Origin: Xylanimonas oleitrophica
GTDB lineage: Bacteria > Actinomycetota > Actinomycetes > Actinomycetales > Cellulomonadaceae
Direction: 5' to 3'
Assembly (NCBI RefSeq): GCF_003244315.1
Contig: NZ_QKWH01000010.1
Coordinates: 1-64,000, forward strand
DNA: 64,000 nt
Within the stretch, counting starts at the first letter, position 1; each line of letters begins with the position of its first letter. Positions 8,648 through 16,937 of the stretch are shown one piece after another. A program made the position numbers and the translations under genes. The notes beneath the pieces are model-generated. The model was not told the DNA's origin and did not search any database. It saw nothing but the letters and a program-made list of their open reading frames with translations.

Positions 8648-9162
8648 CAACCCTCGATCGGCTGCTCTCGGACGAAGACCGCTGCGCCCGAGCCGGCCTC
8701 CTCGAAGCGCCGCAGCAGTCCCAGACGCTCCACGGTGGACGGGCTCACGTCGTCGGGCAGTGCGTCCGGGGAGAACCAGCCGACGGCGAGGCTCTCGTCG
8801 TCGGCCACGTGCGCCGCCGCCGCGGCGTCCGGTGAGGTGGGCCGGGCCGTGAACAGCAGGTCCAGGTAGGTGGACCGGTCACCGTTCGGGTAGACGACCT
8901 CTCCGGTGGTGGAGACTGCGGCCAGCGCCTCGACGACGACGGTCACGCCCGTCTCCTCCAGCACCTCCCGGGCCGCCGCGAGGCCAGGCTCCTCACCCGG
9001 GTCCACGATCCCGCTCACCAGCGCCCACCGGTGGTTGTCCGCACGCTGCGTGAGCAGGATGCGGCCCGCGTCGTCGCGCACCACCACGGTCACCCCCGGC
9101 AGCCACAGCAGGTCGGTGCCGACGTGGCGGCGCAGGTCACGGACGAACGGAGGGATCGGCAT
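8647..9162 (-). CDS. Nudix hydrolase
   Basis: 171-residue Nudix-domain protein. The Nudix box is complete: GIVDPGEEPGLAAAREVLEETGV, matching G-x5-E-x7-REVxEExGV, so a divalent-metal nucleoside-diphosphate pyrophosphohydrolase fold is expected. It is preceded by VVVRDDAGRILLTQRADNHRWAL. ATG 9162 was chosen over 9216 because the family usually begins a few residues before FVRDLR. It is divergent from the aromatic-leader promoter at about 9230. Substrate unknown (oxidised nucleotide, ADP-ribose or NADH-type are family options). Confidence 0.85.
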   Translation of the reverse strand: MPIPPFVRDLRRHVGTDLLWLPGVTVVVRDDAGRILLTQRADNHRWALVSGIVDPGEEPGLAAAREVLEETGVTVVVEALAAVSTTGEVVYPNGDRSTYLDLLFTARPTSPDAAAAAHVADDESLAVGWFSPDALPDDVSPSTVERLGLLRRFEEAGSGAAVFVREQPIEG

Positions 9163-9229
9163 GAGGCCGACGCTATCGCCACCCCTCTGCGCGCCGAGGG
9201 CGAAGAAGGAACCCACATCGTGGACTCGG

Positions 9230-9259
9230 CTGGACGCGTGCCGCGGCGCGACGTACCTT
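9230..9259 (+). promoter_or_regulatory. Promoter for the aromatic leader/DAHP synthase transcript
   Basis: CTGGAC (9230-9235, -35-like) is separated by 18 bases from TACCTT (9254-9259, -10-like). The GTG of the leader peptide begins 7 bases after the -10, so the transcript could begin at or very near that start codon, a leaderless mRNA as is common in actinobacteria. No ribosome-binding site is visible before the GTG, which agrees with this reading. Confidence 0.5.
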
Positions 9260-9266
9260 CGTCGTC

Positions 9267-9341
9267 GTGAACACCCGTTGGTATTGGCGCTTTACGCCGG
9301 CTCCGTGCGCGATGCGTGCGGCTCGGCGGGCCAGCGCCTGA
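9267..9341 (+). CDS. Attenuator leader peptide with Trp-Tyr-Trp-Arg-Phe codons
   Basis: 24-codon open frame, GTG start 9267, TGA 9339-9341. It reads MNTRWYWRFTPAP followed by an Ala/Arg-rich tail. TGG TAT TGG (9279-9287) and TTT (9291-9293) put all three aromatic amino acids within five codons. The frame ends between the 5' arm of an antiterminator (9321-9332) and a strong hairpin (9370-9399) upstream of the DAHP synthase gene. This is the expected geometry of ribosome-mediated attenuation sensing charged tRNA-Trp, -Tyr and -Phe, matching control of the first step of aromatic synthesis. Confidence 0.75.
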   Translation: MNTRWYWRFTPAPCAMRAARRASA

Positions 9342-9400
9342 CCGACCCAGCATCCACCGGAGCCAGCACAGGGCCTTCGACGCCGAGCGTCGGGGCCCTT
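9321..9400 (+). promoter_or_regulatory. Antiterminator/terminator switch of the aromatic attenuator
   Basis: Terminator form: AGGGCC (9370-9375) with GGCCCT (9394-9399), and GACGC (9379-9383) with GCGTC (9387-9391), about 13 pairs around a CGA loop. Antiterminator form: GCTCGGCG (9321-9328) with CGCCGAGC (9381-9388), plus GGCC (9329-9332) with GGCC (9372-9375), 12 pairs that consume the terminator's 5' arm. A ribosome stalled at the aromatic codons (9279-9293) leaves 9321-9332 free and allows readthrough; one that reaches the stop at 9339 covers it and frees the terminator. The T-tail is weak (TT CGTCGTC). Confidence 0.7.
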
Positions 9401-9518
9401 CGTCGTCGGACGAGGCGCTCCGGTCGCCGCTCGGGAGGTGTCCCGGGGTCATGGAGCCGTCGGTGCGGCGACGGCCGTCGCCCCGCCCGAGCCCGCAGAA
9501 CCCAGGAGCCACGAGATC

Positions 9519-10664
9519 ATGACCACGACGCGCACCGCCGTCGAGCGCCCCGGCACACCTGCCGAGGGTCCCACCGAGAACGAACGGGCCGAGCTGTTGG
9601 CTGAGACCTCCGACCTGCGCATCCGCGCCCTCGACCCGCTGCCCGCACCGCGGGACCTGCGCACCGAGATGCCGCTGGGCACCGCCCGCAGCGACCTCGT
9701 GACGACGTCGCGCCGCGAGGTGCGCGACGTGCTCCGCGGCGAGGACGACCGGCTGCTGGTCATCGTGGGCCCCTGCTCCGTGCACGACCCGAAGGCCGCC
9801 CTCGACTACGCGCGGCGGCTGGCCGGCGTCGCCCAGGACCTGGCGGACGACCTCGTCGTGGTGATGCGCGTGTACTTCGAGAAGCCGCGCACCACGGTGG
9901 GCTGGAAGGGCCTGATCAACGACCCGCACCTGGACGGCACCCACGACGTGCACCACGGGCTGCGTCTGGCGCGGGAGGTGCTGCTCGGCGTGCTCGACGC
10001 CGGCGTGCCGGCCGCGACCGAGTTCCTCGAGCCGACCAGCCCGCAGTACATCGCCGACGCCGTCACGTGGGGCGCGATCGGTGCGCGCAACGTCGAGTCG
10101 CAGGTGCACCGCCAGCTCGCCTCGGGTCTGTCGATGCCGGTCGGCATGAAGAACGCCACCGACGGCGACGTGCAGATCGCCGTCGACGCGTGCATCACCG
10201 CGGCGAGCGAGCACACGTTCTTCGGCGCCGACGCCGAGGGGCGCGCGGCCGCCGTCGAGACCGCCGGCAACCCGGACTGCCACGTGATCCTGCGCGGCGG
10301 CCGCAGCGGCCCGAACTACTCGCGGGAGGACGTGGAGGCGGCGCTGACAGTCGCCGCCGGCTCCGGGCTGGGCGGGGCGGTCGAGGCCGGCGTCGTGGTG
10401 GACGCCTCGCACGGCAACTCCGGCAAGGACCACGTGCGCCAGGCCGCCGTCGTGCAGGAGATCGCCGCACGGCTGGCCGCGGGGGAGCGCGGCATCACCG
10501 GCCTCATGCTGGAGAGCTTCATCGAGGCGGGCGCGCAGGCGCCCGCGCCGCTGGACCAGCTCGTGTACGGCCGGTCCGTCACCGACAAGTGCATGGACTG
10601 GGGCACGACGGCGCAGCTCCTGCAGGAGCTCGCCGCGGCCGTGCGGGAGCGGCGCACCGCCTGA
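9519..10664 (+). CDS. aroG: 3-deoxy-7-phosphoheptulonate synthase, class I (DAHP synthase)
   Basis: 381-residue class I (AroF/G/H-type) enzyme joining phosphoenolpyruvate and erythrose 4-phosphate in the first step of the shikimate pathway. Seen: VIVGPCSVHDPKAA, MRVYFEKPRTTVGWKGLINDPHLDG, GARNVESQVHRQLASGLSMPVGMKNATDGD, VILRGG and VDASHGNSGKDH, all hallmark metal- and substrate-binding segments. Start ATG 9519 has CCAGGAG 11-18 bases upstream; the longer upstream frame lies within the leader RNA. Expression is probably set by the leader-peptide attenuator at 9267-9400. The exact paralogue letter (aroF/G/H) cannot be decided. Confidence 0.93.
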   Translation: MTTTRTAVERPGTPAEGPTENERAELLAETSDLRIRALDPLPAPRDLRTEMPLGTARSDLVTTSRREVRDVLRGEDDRLLVIVGPCSVHDPKAALDYARRLAGVAQDLADDLVVVMRVYFEKPRTTVGWKGLINDPHLDGTHDVHHGLRLAREVLLGVLDAGVPAATEFLEPTSPQYIADAVTWGAIGARNVESQVHRQLASGLSMPVGMKNATDGDVQIAVDACITAASEHTFFGADAEGRAAAVETAGNPDCHVILRGGRSGPNYSREDVEAALTVAAGSGLGGAVEAGVVVDASHGNSGKDHVRQAAVVQEIAARLAAGERGITGLMLESFIEAGAQAPAPLDQLVYGRSVTDKCMDWGTTAQLLQELAAAVRERRTA

Positions 10665-10671
10665 GACGACG

Positions 10672-10703
10672 GCGCCGGCCGCGGCTCGACCCGCGGCCGG
10701 CGC
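10672..10703. terminator. Bidirectional terminator
   Basis: A perfect 13-bp stem: GCGCCGGCCGCGG at 10672-10684 pairs with 10691-10703 around a 6-base loop. It lies between the convergent DAHP synthase and ferredoxin reductase genes (stop codons at 10664 and 10705), so it can serve both transcripts. Confidence 0.75.
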
Positions 10704-10704
10704 G

Positions 10705-11964
10705 TCAGCCGGCGACGAACGCCTGGAGCTCGCCCCGCGGCACCTGGCGCCCGGAGCGCACCAGACGCTCGACGTCGGCGGTGCGCTCCGGGACGTTGAA
10801 TGCCATCCCGGCCTGGACCCGTCCGTCACGCACCCAGAAGGCGTACGCCTCCCTGTCGTCGATCGAGCCGCTGACCACCACCTCGTCGTACCCGTCCGGC
10901 GCGTCGAACCAGCCCGTGTGCTCCATGCCGACGTCGTACTGGTCGGAGAAGAAGTACGGGAGCGCGTCGTACGGGTCGGTGGCACCCAGCATGGCGCGTG
11001 CGGCGTGCGGTCCCGAGTCGTTCGCCCTGCCCCAGTGGGTGACCCGCAGCGGGCGCCCGTACGTGGCCGACGGGATCGAGGCGATGTCACCGGCAGCCCA
11101 CACGTCCGGGTGGGAGGTGCGCAGCGTCGCGTCCACGGCGACCCCGCCGCCCAGCTCCGCAGGCCGCAGCTCGAGGCCGGCGGCGCGCGCCAGGCCCACG
11201 TTGGGGCTGGCCCCCACGCCCACGATGACGATCGCGCCGTCCACGTGCGTGCCGTCGGCCATGTCGACCCCGTCCACCTGGCCGTCCGAGCCGGTGAACC
11301 GGACGACGGTGGCACGCCGGTGCAGCCGCACCTCGTGCTGCTCGTGCAGCTGCGCGTACACCTCGCCGATCTCGGGGCCCAGCTCGCCGAGCGGGTGCGC
11401 GCCACGGCCGATCAGGGTGACCTCCAGCCCCAGCTCGCGGGCGGAGGCCGCCGTCTCCAGGCCCACCCAGCCGTCGCCCACCACGATCACGCGGGCTGCG
11501 CCCTCCAGCCGCTCGGCGCCCTCCAGCGACGCCTGGAGCAGCACGCCCGAGAGCCGGTCCGCGTCGTCGAGGGTGCGCAGCAGGTGCACGCCCCGAAGGT
11601 CGTGACCCGGGACCTCCAGCGGCACCGCCGTCGAACCTGTCGCGAGCAACAGTTTGCCGAACGGGATGGCGGTGCCGTCCGCCAGGACGATCTCGTGGTC
11701 GTCGAGGGACAGACCCACCGCGGTGGCGTGCGTGCGCAGCTCTACCGACTGCTCGGTGAACCACTCCTCGCTCAGCGGGAAGACGGCGTCGCGGTACGCC
11801 TGCCCACGCAGGTAGTCCTTGGACAGCGGCGGCCGCTCGTACGGACGGTGCGGCTCGGTGGTCACCACCAGCAGGTCGCCGTCGAAGCCCTCCTCGCGCA
11901 AGGTGGACACGGCGCGGGCAGCAGCGAGGCCACCGCCCACGACGACGAACGGGCCGTTGGCCAC
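10705..11964 (-). CDS. FAD/NAD(P)-dependent ferredoxin (rubredoxin) reductase
   Basis: 419-residue flavoprotein of the BphA4/ThcD type. The N-terminal FAD-binding site is VVVGGGLAAARAVSTLRE, followed by RPYERPPLSKDYLRG, a second Rossmann site for NAD(P) (VIVVGDGWVGLETAA, about residue 150), AAGDIAS near residue 280, and a C-terminal reductase domain. It transfers electrons from NAD(P)H to a ferredoxin or rubredoxin that feeds a monooxygenase. No such partner gene is adjacent. GTG 11964 has GAGGAG about 6 bases upstream. It is divergent from the biosynthetic operon. Confidence 0.88.
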   Translation of the reverse strand: MANGPFVVVGGGLAAARAVSTLREEGFDGDLLVVTTEPHRPYERPPLSKDYLRGQAYRDAVFPLSEEWFTEQSVELRTHATAVGLSLDDHEIVLADGTAIPFGKLLLATGSTAVPLEVPGHDLRGVHLLRTLDDADRLSGVLLQASLEGAERLEGAARVIVVGDGWVGLETAASARELGLEVTLIGRGAHPLGELGPEIGEVYAQLHEQHEVRLHRRATVVRFTGSDGQVDGVDMADGTHVDGAIVIVGVGASPNVGLARAAGLELRPAELGGGVAVDATLRTSHPDVWAAGDIASIPSATYGRPLRVTHWGRANDSGPHAARAMLGATDPYDALPYFFSDQYDVGMEHTGWFDAPDGYDEVVVSGSIDDREAYAFWVRDGRVQAGMAFNVPERTADVERLVRSGRQVPRGELQAFVAG

Positions 11965-12326
11965 GGCAACTCCTCGCTCTTGGCGGCGCTCTCGATCCGG
12001 CTACGCAAGGGCAGCGAACCGGGTGCAGGGAGATCACCGAGAGACTTGCCAGTCTGACGCATCAAAGCAAGCTGTGCATCCGCTGCCGGTTCCACCTGGG
12101 GAAGCACCGGGCCGGGAACCGGACAGATGGGCTGGCGAAGTTGTGCCAATGACACAAAAGCGCCACCGCACGGCTGCCCATGCCCGCTAGGGTCGGTCCA
12201 ACGAGCCGGTTCGATCACCCACACCCCGGGTATGTCCAGTGCCGCACTCCCACGCCGTAGCGGATCGTGCGATTCGGGGTATTTTCGTCCAAAGTACTCG
12301 CTGAGGAGTAAGGGAGCCCCGCTTTG
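11965..12326 (+). promoter_or_regulatory. Intergenic control region of the biosynthetic operon
   Basis: About 360 bases without a gene, between the divergent reductase and the first gene of the operon. It contains TTGTG (12141-12145) and CACAA (12153-12157) as an inverted repeat with a 7-base spacer, a possible operator. A -10-like TATTTT lies at about 12280 without a good -35. GAGGAG and AGGGAG (12305-12316) precede the GTG at 12327. Base composition is slightly less GC-rich than the neighbours. No small gene or tRNA remnant was found here. Confidence 0.4.
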
Positions 12327-13835
12327 GTGACAGGCGCCATTGGGCAAGCTGCTGACGTCGTCATCATTGGCGGTGGCATGGCGGGGCTAGAGGTTGCTGG
12401 CCTCCTTGCCGAGACAGGTGTTGAGGATGTGCTCGTCCTCGAGTCCGGACCCCAGGCAGATTCACGCCACAACAACATGGCGCTCACCAACCCCGACGCG
12501 CTGCGCCGGTGGCTCGCGCCGGAGACCGATCCGTACTTCGAGCGCCGCTGGGTCTCGAGGACGCCCCCGCACTACACCGGTCCTTCCGGGCTCCGCCGTC
12601 GGCTCGGCGGCCGGTCGCTCTACTGGTACGGCGTCTGCCTGCCGGTCGATGACTGGGCACGTGCCGATTGGCCCCAGGACGTAATGGCCGATCTAGCCGT
12701 CTCCTGGCAGGGCGGACCTTCCCTCTACGACCGGACGCGCGCGATGCTCCGCCGCTGGTCCGGCGGCGACGACACCCCTTCGCGTCCCGACCTGCACCTC
12801 GGTGATCTCGCCTTCGCGCCGACCCCCGTCGCGGTACGGGCCGACGGGGACCGCTGGCGCGCCTACTCGCCGCTAGACCGGTGGCGTGACCCCGAGGTTG
12901 GCGGGGCGCCGACGCTACCGCCCGGCGTGCGGGTCGCCCTGGGCGCCGACGTCCGCGACGTGCTGCTCGACGCCGGCGGGCGCGCCATGGGGGTCCGGTT
13001 CGCCTCGGCCGACGGCGAGACTGAGGTCCGCGCGACGTCGGTCGTGCTCGCGGCGGGCACGCTCGAAAACACGCGCCTCGCGCTACAGGCCGTCGCCGCC
13101 GTGGACGCCGGGCGCAGACCGGTCATCGGAACCCTCAACGACCACGTCGTGCAGGGCTTCTTCCTCCGCGTCGACGAGCCCGCCCTCGCCGCCGTCCAGG
13201 ACCGGCTGCCGCGGGGTGGCCGGTGCTCGCTCGGCGACGGCAGGTCGCGCAGCAACGTCTTCGTGGATGTCTCTGCGGGGAACGACGGCACCGGCCTGGT
13301 CGACGTGCGCGCGACCGGCGAGCAGCTGCCCGACGACGCCTGCCGTGTCACCCTCGAGCACACGGCGGAGGGTCGGCGGCTGGAGGTCTTCGCGACGCCG
13401 TCGGCCCGCGACCGGGAGTTGATCGCCGCACAGCGGCGGACCCTGGCCGCCGTGTGGGCAGACCTTGCGGCGATCCTACGGCTCCCCGAGGGCCGCCTCG
13501 ACTTCGGCGACTTCGACTCGCCCGCAAGGGTCAACGCGTTCGTGCTGCCCGAGACGATCGACTCCGCCCCGACCGGGACACCGCTGACCTGGTCGAGCTA
13601 CTTGGGCGTCGAGGACCACGAGGCGGGCACGCTTCCCCTCGGGTCGTTCCTCGATCTGGACCACGAGGTCCGGCAGGTGCCCGGGTTGTTCGTCGCAGGG
13701 CCGTCCTCGTTCCCGCGGATGGGCGCTGCGAACCCGTCGCTCACCACCCTCTCGCTCGCCCGCAGGCTGGCGGGCGTCCTCGCCGAGCGACGCGGTGCGG
13801 GCGTCCCGGCCGTGTCCGCGGAGGCCCGAGCGTGA
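12327..13835 (+). CDS. GMC-family FAD-dependent oxidoreductase
   Basis: About 502 residues. The N-terminal dinucleotide fold is VVIIGGGMAGLEVAGLL, ending in an acidic residue (LVLESG). The C-terminal GMC segment reads LFVAGPSSFPRMGAANPSLTTLSLARRLAG. The middle contains VVLAAGTLENTRLALQ, typical of GMC alcohol dehydrogenases/oxidases. It probably oxidises a hydroxyl of the cyclitol or the peptide; GMC enzymes oxidise sugar alcohol groups in aminoglycoside pathways such as neomycin. TTG 12324 and GTG 12327 are both possible starts; GTG fits the AGGGAG spacing better. It is the first gene of the operon and overlaps the next by GTGA. Confidence 0.8.
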   Translation: MTGAIGQAADVVIIGGGMAGLEVAGLLAETGVEDVLVLESGPQADSRHNNMALTNPDALRRWLAPETDPYFERRWVSRTPPHYTGPSGLRRRLGGRSLYWYGVCLPVDDWARADWPQDVMADLAVSWQGGPSLYDRTRAMLRRWSGGDDTPSRPDLHLGDLAFAPTPVAVRADGDRWRAYSPLDRWRDPEVGGAPTLPPGVRVALGADVRDVLLDAGGRAMGVRFASADGETEVRATSVVLAAGTLENTRLALQAVAAVDAGRRPVIGTLNDHVVQGFFLRVDEPALAAVQDRLPRGGRCSLGDGRSRSNVFVDVSAGNDGTGLVDVRATGEQLPDDACRVTLEHTAEGRRLEVFATPSARDRELIAAQRRTLAAVWADLAAILRLPEGRLDFGDFDSPARVNAFVLPETIDSAPTGTPLTWSSYLGVEDHEAGTLPLGSFLDLDHEVRQVPGLFVAGPSSFPRMGAANPSLTTLSLARRLAGVLAERRGAGVPAVSAEARA

Positions 13836-14947
13836 CGGCTGCGCCGTCCCGGGGTGTCTCGGCGCTCCAGCGGCGGCTCTCGCATGCCGAGGAGAGGCCG
13901 GGCCGGGACTGGACCGTCCTCGTGGAGAACGTCCCCGAGTGGCCGGAGGGGACCGCGCCGCTGCCGAGCGCGGACGTCGTCCGCGCTGCCGCGCTCACGT
14001 ACCAGCCGTCGCAGGGGCTAGTCGAGCTGCGGGCAGCGTTGGTCAACCGGGAGCAGCTCGTCAACGGCGAGTCCGGCCTCACGGTCGAGCACTTCTTGGT
14101 GACGAACGGCGCCATGCATGCGATCGGCCTAGTGCTGCGGACGCTCGCAGCGCGTGGTTTCCGGACCGTCCTCGCGGAGGAGCCGGTGTTCCGGGGGGTC
14201 TACGACGCCGTCACGGATGCCGGGCTCAGTCTGCACACCGTCGGACCGGACGGCTGGGACGAGGACTGGCCGCAGGACGATCTCACGGCACTGTACGTCA
14301 ACCTGCCGGCGAACCCCACGGGCCGCGTCCTGACACCGGACGCCCTGCGCCGCGTGGAGCGTGCTGCGAGTCAGGGCGTCCCGATCGTATTCGATGCCGT
14401 GTACGACGCGTTCTCGTTTGCGCCCGACCGGCTGCCGTCCCCTGTCGCTCTCGCTGTGGCGTCGCCAGACGTGTTCGTCGTGAACTCGATGTCGAAGAAC
14501 TACGGGCGACCCGGCGACCGGGTCGGCTGGATCGTCGCCCACGAGGCGTCCGTCGCTCAGATCGTGCCCCGCCTGGAGTGGGAGACCGTCTCCATCAACA
14601 GCGTCGTGCAGTACGCGGCGCTCGACGTGGTCGAGCACGGCAACGACGCACTCGTCGGGGCGGTCCGGCAGGGGCGCGAGCACTACGCGCAACTCGTCGC
14701 GGGCCATCCTGTCCTCGACGTGCCCATCCCACCAGGCGGGACCCAGCTGTGGTTGCCGCTGGGCGTCGACGACGTCGAGGCGTTCGCGGACCACGCCCTG
14801 GACATGGGTCTGGTACTCACGACGTCGGCGAACTACTTCCCGAGCCCTGAGGGGTACATCCGGTTCCCGACGGGCATCTCACCCCGGACCATGCGGCGCG
14901 CGGTGGACGCGCTGGACCTGGCGCTGCGCCGTTGGGGGGGACGATGA
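13832..14947 (+). CDS. Fold-type I PLP aminotransferase (class I/II)
   Basis: 371 residues. The PLP lysine lies in NSMSKNYGRPGDRVGW (Lys222), and NLPANPTGRVL carries the substrate/PLP-binding Asn. The C-terminal arginine segment YIRFPTGISP matches class I/II enzymes. GTG 13832 overlaps the previous stop, and the frame's long upstream extension is inside that gene and non-homologous. Given the 2-ketoarginine-methyltransferase-like gene at 24444, a plausible role is interconversion of arginine and 2-ketoarginine or the methylated analogue, as in the MrsA/MrsB pathway of 3-methylarginine. That role is inference. Confidence 0.8.
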   Translation: MTAAPSRGVSALQRRLSHAEERPGRDWTVLVENVPEWPEGTAPLPSADVVRAAALTYQPSQGLVELRAALVNREQLVNGESGLTVEHFLVTNGAMHAIGLVLRTLAARGFRTVLAEEPVFRGVYDAVTDAGLSLHTVGPDGWDEDWPQDDLTALYVNLPANPTGRVLTPDALRRVERAASQGVPIVFDAVYDAFSFAPDRLPSPVALAVASPDVFVVNSMSKNYGRPGDRVGWIVAHEASVAQIVPRLEWETVSINSVVQYAALDVVEHGNDALVGAVRQGREHYAQLVAGHPVLDVPIPPGGTQLWLPLGVDDVEAFADHALDMGLVLTTSANYFPSPEGYIRFPTGISPRTMRRAVDALDLALRRWGGR

Positions 14948-16692
14948 GCTCGGGTACGCCACTCGTCCTCGACCTCTTCGCGGACACCGCCGGTCGGCAC
15001 CCCGAGCGAGTGGCGGTGGACGCGGTAGACGGCACGTTGACGTTTGCCCGCCTCGACGAGCGGGCGCACACGGTGGCCGCCGCGCTCGGCGACCGTGGTG
15101 TCCGGCCCGGGGACACGGTTGCGGTACGCGTGCGACGCCGCACCGCCCTTGTCGTGCTCATGATCGGTGTCTGGCGCGCCGGCGCCGCGTTCGTTCTGAT
15201 CGACCCTGAGGAGCCGGTCGACGTCGCCCAGTACAAGGCCGACCTCGTCGGTGCCCGGCTGACGGTTCGTGATGAGGACGTCCCCGCGTTGCTTGCGGGT
15301 CCACCGCGCCGGGCTGCTGTGCCCGAACCCGGGCCGGGCGACCTCGCCTACACGATCTTCACGTCAGGCTCCACGGGTCGCCCGAAGGGCGTCGAGACGG
15401 AGCACGGTGGCCTCGCTCACCACGTCGCCACACAACTGACCGAAATCTACTCGGTGCTCCCCGACCCGGACCGGCCACGGCGCGTCGGCGGGGCAGCCCC
15501 GGTGACCTTCGACTCGTTCCTCGACCAGGTCCTGCCCACCGTCGCGTTCGGGCACACGTTCGTCCTCTTCGACGAGGCAGGGCGGTTCGACCCCGCCAAC
15601 TTCCTCGACCTCGGCGAGCGCAGCCTCGACGTGGTCGACTGCGCGCCGTCCCAGCTCTCCGTGCTCGTGCGGCATGGCTTGCTGGAGCGCCGCCGACCGG
15701 TCGAGCTGGTCGTGTTCGGCGGTGATAAGCCGAGCGCCGATCTGTGGACGCGTCTGCGCAGCGCCGGGACGCCCGCGTTCAGCATCTACGGGGCGACGGA
15801 GTGCTCCATCGGGTCGATGACTGCGGACGTCCGTGACTTCGACGCGGTGACGCTGGGCCGTCCCGCAGAGCACTCGCCGGTCTACGTGCTCGACGACGCG
15901 CTGCTCCCCGTAGGCCCAGGTGCTGTCGGGGAGATCTTCCTCGGCGGCCCTGGCGTTGGCCGGGGGTACGTCGCCGCCGCCGAAGAGACGGCTCGCTCGT
16001 TCCTGCCAGACCCCTTCGCCGCGGTGACCCGGTCGGACGCGCGGATGTACCGGACGGGCGACCTCGGGCGGCTCGGCGACGACGGCGTGATCGAGTTCGT
16101 CGGCCGCATCGACTACCAGGTCAAGGTGCGCGGCTTCCGGATCGAGCCCGCCGAGGTGGAGCACGCCCTCGAGTCGATCGGCTCCGTCACCCATGCGGCG
16201 GTGGTCCCGGACGTGCTCGACGGCCCGGCGAGCCAGCTCGTTGCTTTCGTGACCCCGCTCGACGGACCCGGCTGGGCGAGTCTGCGAGAGACGCTCAGCG
16301 AGCGCGTCGCGAGCCACATGGTCCCGGCGTCGGGCTACCGGCTCGACGCCCTCCCGCTCACCCCGTCCGGAAAGGTGGACCGCCGGGCGCTGCTCGCGCG
16401 GTACCACGAGGAGCTCGCGGCGTCTTCGGCGCTGGAACCCCCCGCCACCGAGGCCGAGGCCGCCGTGCTCTCAGCCTGGAAAGAGGTGCTCGGCCGCGAC
16501 GAGGTGGGCGTCACCGACCGGTTCGCCGAGATCGGCGGGCACAGCCTCGCCGCGATCGAGATCATCTCCCGGCTGCAGGAGTCGTGGCCGGCCACCTTCA
16601 AGGTCGCGGACGCGCTTCTGGCGCCGACGGTCCGTGACATGGCGCGAGTCCTGGAGTCGGCGCGGGCCGGCTCCCTCCCGAGGAGGGTCTGA
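14944..16692 (+). CDS. NRPS module: adenylation domain plus carrier domain (A-T)
   Basis: 582 residues. Adenylation core motifs: A3 YTIFTSGSTGRPKG (about residue 136), A5 SIYGATE, A7 YRTGDLGRLGDDG, A8 GRIDYQVKVRGFRIEPAEVE, A10 PLTPSGKVDRRAL. The carrier domain has EIGGHSLAAIE with Ser534 as phosphopantetheine site. The A4 motif reads VTFDSFLDQV, so the alpha-amino-binding Asp235 is kept, and the position equivalent to 239 is also Asp. A second acid in the pocket would suit a basic side chain, but this is a hand alignment. It has no condensation domain, so it acts as a loading module or works in trans. Coupled to both neighbours. Confidence 0.9.
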   Translation: MSSGTPLVLDLFADTAGRHPERVAVDAVDGTLTFARLDERAHTVAAALGDRGVRPGDTVAVRVRRRTALVVLMIGVWRAGAAFVLIDPEEPVDVAQYKADLVGARLTVRDEDVPALLAGPPRRAAVPEPGPGDLAYTIFTSGSTGRPKGVETEHGGLAHHVATQLTEIYSVLPDPDRPRRVGGAAPVTFDSFLDQVLPTVAFGHTFVLFDEAGRFDPANFLDLGERSLDVVDCAPSQLSVLVRHGLLERRRPVELVVFGGDKPSADLWTRLRSAGTPAFSIYGATECSIGSMTADVRDFDAVTLGRPAEHSPVYVLDDALLPVGPGAVGEIFLGGPGVGRGYVAAAEETARSFLPDPFAAVTRSDARMYRTGDLGRLGDDGVIEFVGRIDYQVKVRGFRIEPAEVEHALESIGSVTHAAVVPDVLDGPASQLVAFVTPLDGPGWASLRETLSERVASHMVPASGYRLDALPLTPSGKVDRRALLARYHEELAASSALEPPATEAEAAVLSAWKEVLGRDEVGVTDRFAEIGGHSLAAIEIISRLQESWPATFKVADALLAPTVRDMARVLESARAGSLPRRV

Positions 16693-16937
16693 TGAGCACA
16701 ACCCGCGTAGCAACCCTGACGCGAGCAGTCTGGACAGAGGCCCTCGGGATCGAGGTCGACGAGTCGACCGACTTCTTCCTGGGTGGGGGGCACTCGTTCC
16801 TCGCCATCGACATCGTGGCGCGGCTCGGCGACGAGCTCGGAGTGGAGATTCCTCTGCGGGCGTTGTTCGACCAGCCGGTCCTCGGTGAGTTCACCGCGGT
16901 CGTCGAGCAGATCGTTCAGAGCGGACCCGCGGCATGA
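16692..16937 (+). CDS. Free-standing peptidyl carrier protein
   Basis: 81-residue carrier (T) domain. FFLGGGHSFLAIDIV contains the 4'-phosphopantetheine serine (Ser35). Size and acidic helices fit an NRPS-type carrier. It starts at ATG 16692, sharing one base with the previous stop, and overlaps the LanB-like gene (ATGA). Because the A domain at the end of the 19228 protein has no T domain after it, this carrier is a candidate acceptor for that domain, or for aminoacylation by the LanB-like protein. It would be activated by the PPTase at 31899. Confidence 0.9.
   Translation: MSTTRVATLTRAVWTEALGIEVDESTDFFLGGGHSFLAIDIVARLGDELGVEIPLRALFDQPVLGEFTAVVEQIVQSGPAA

Noticed and set aside
12324-12326. 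TTG as the start of the GMC oxidoreductase
   Set aside because: Possible, but GTG three bases later has better spacing to the AGGAG/AGGGAG ribosome site.
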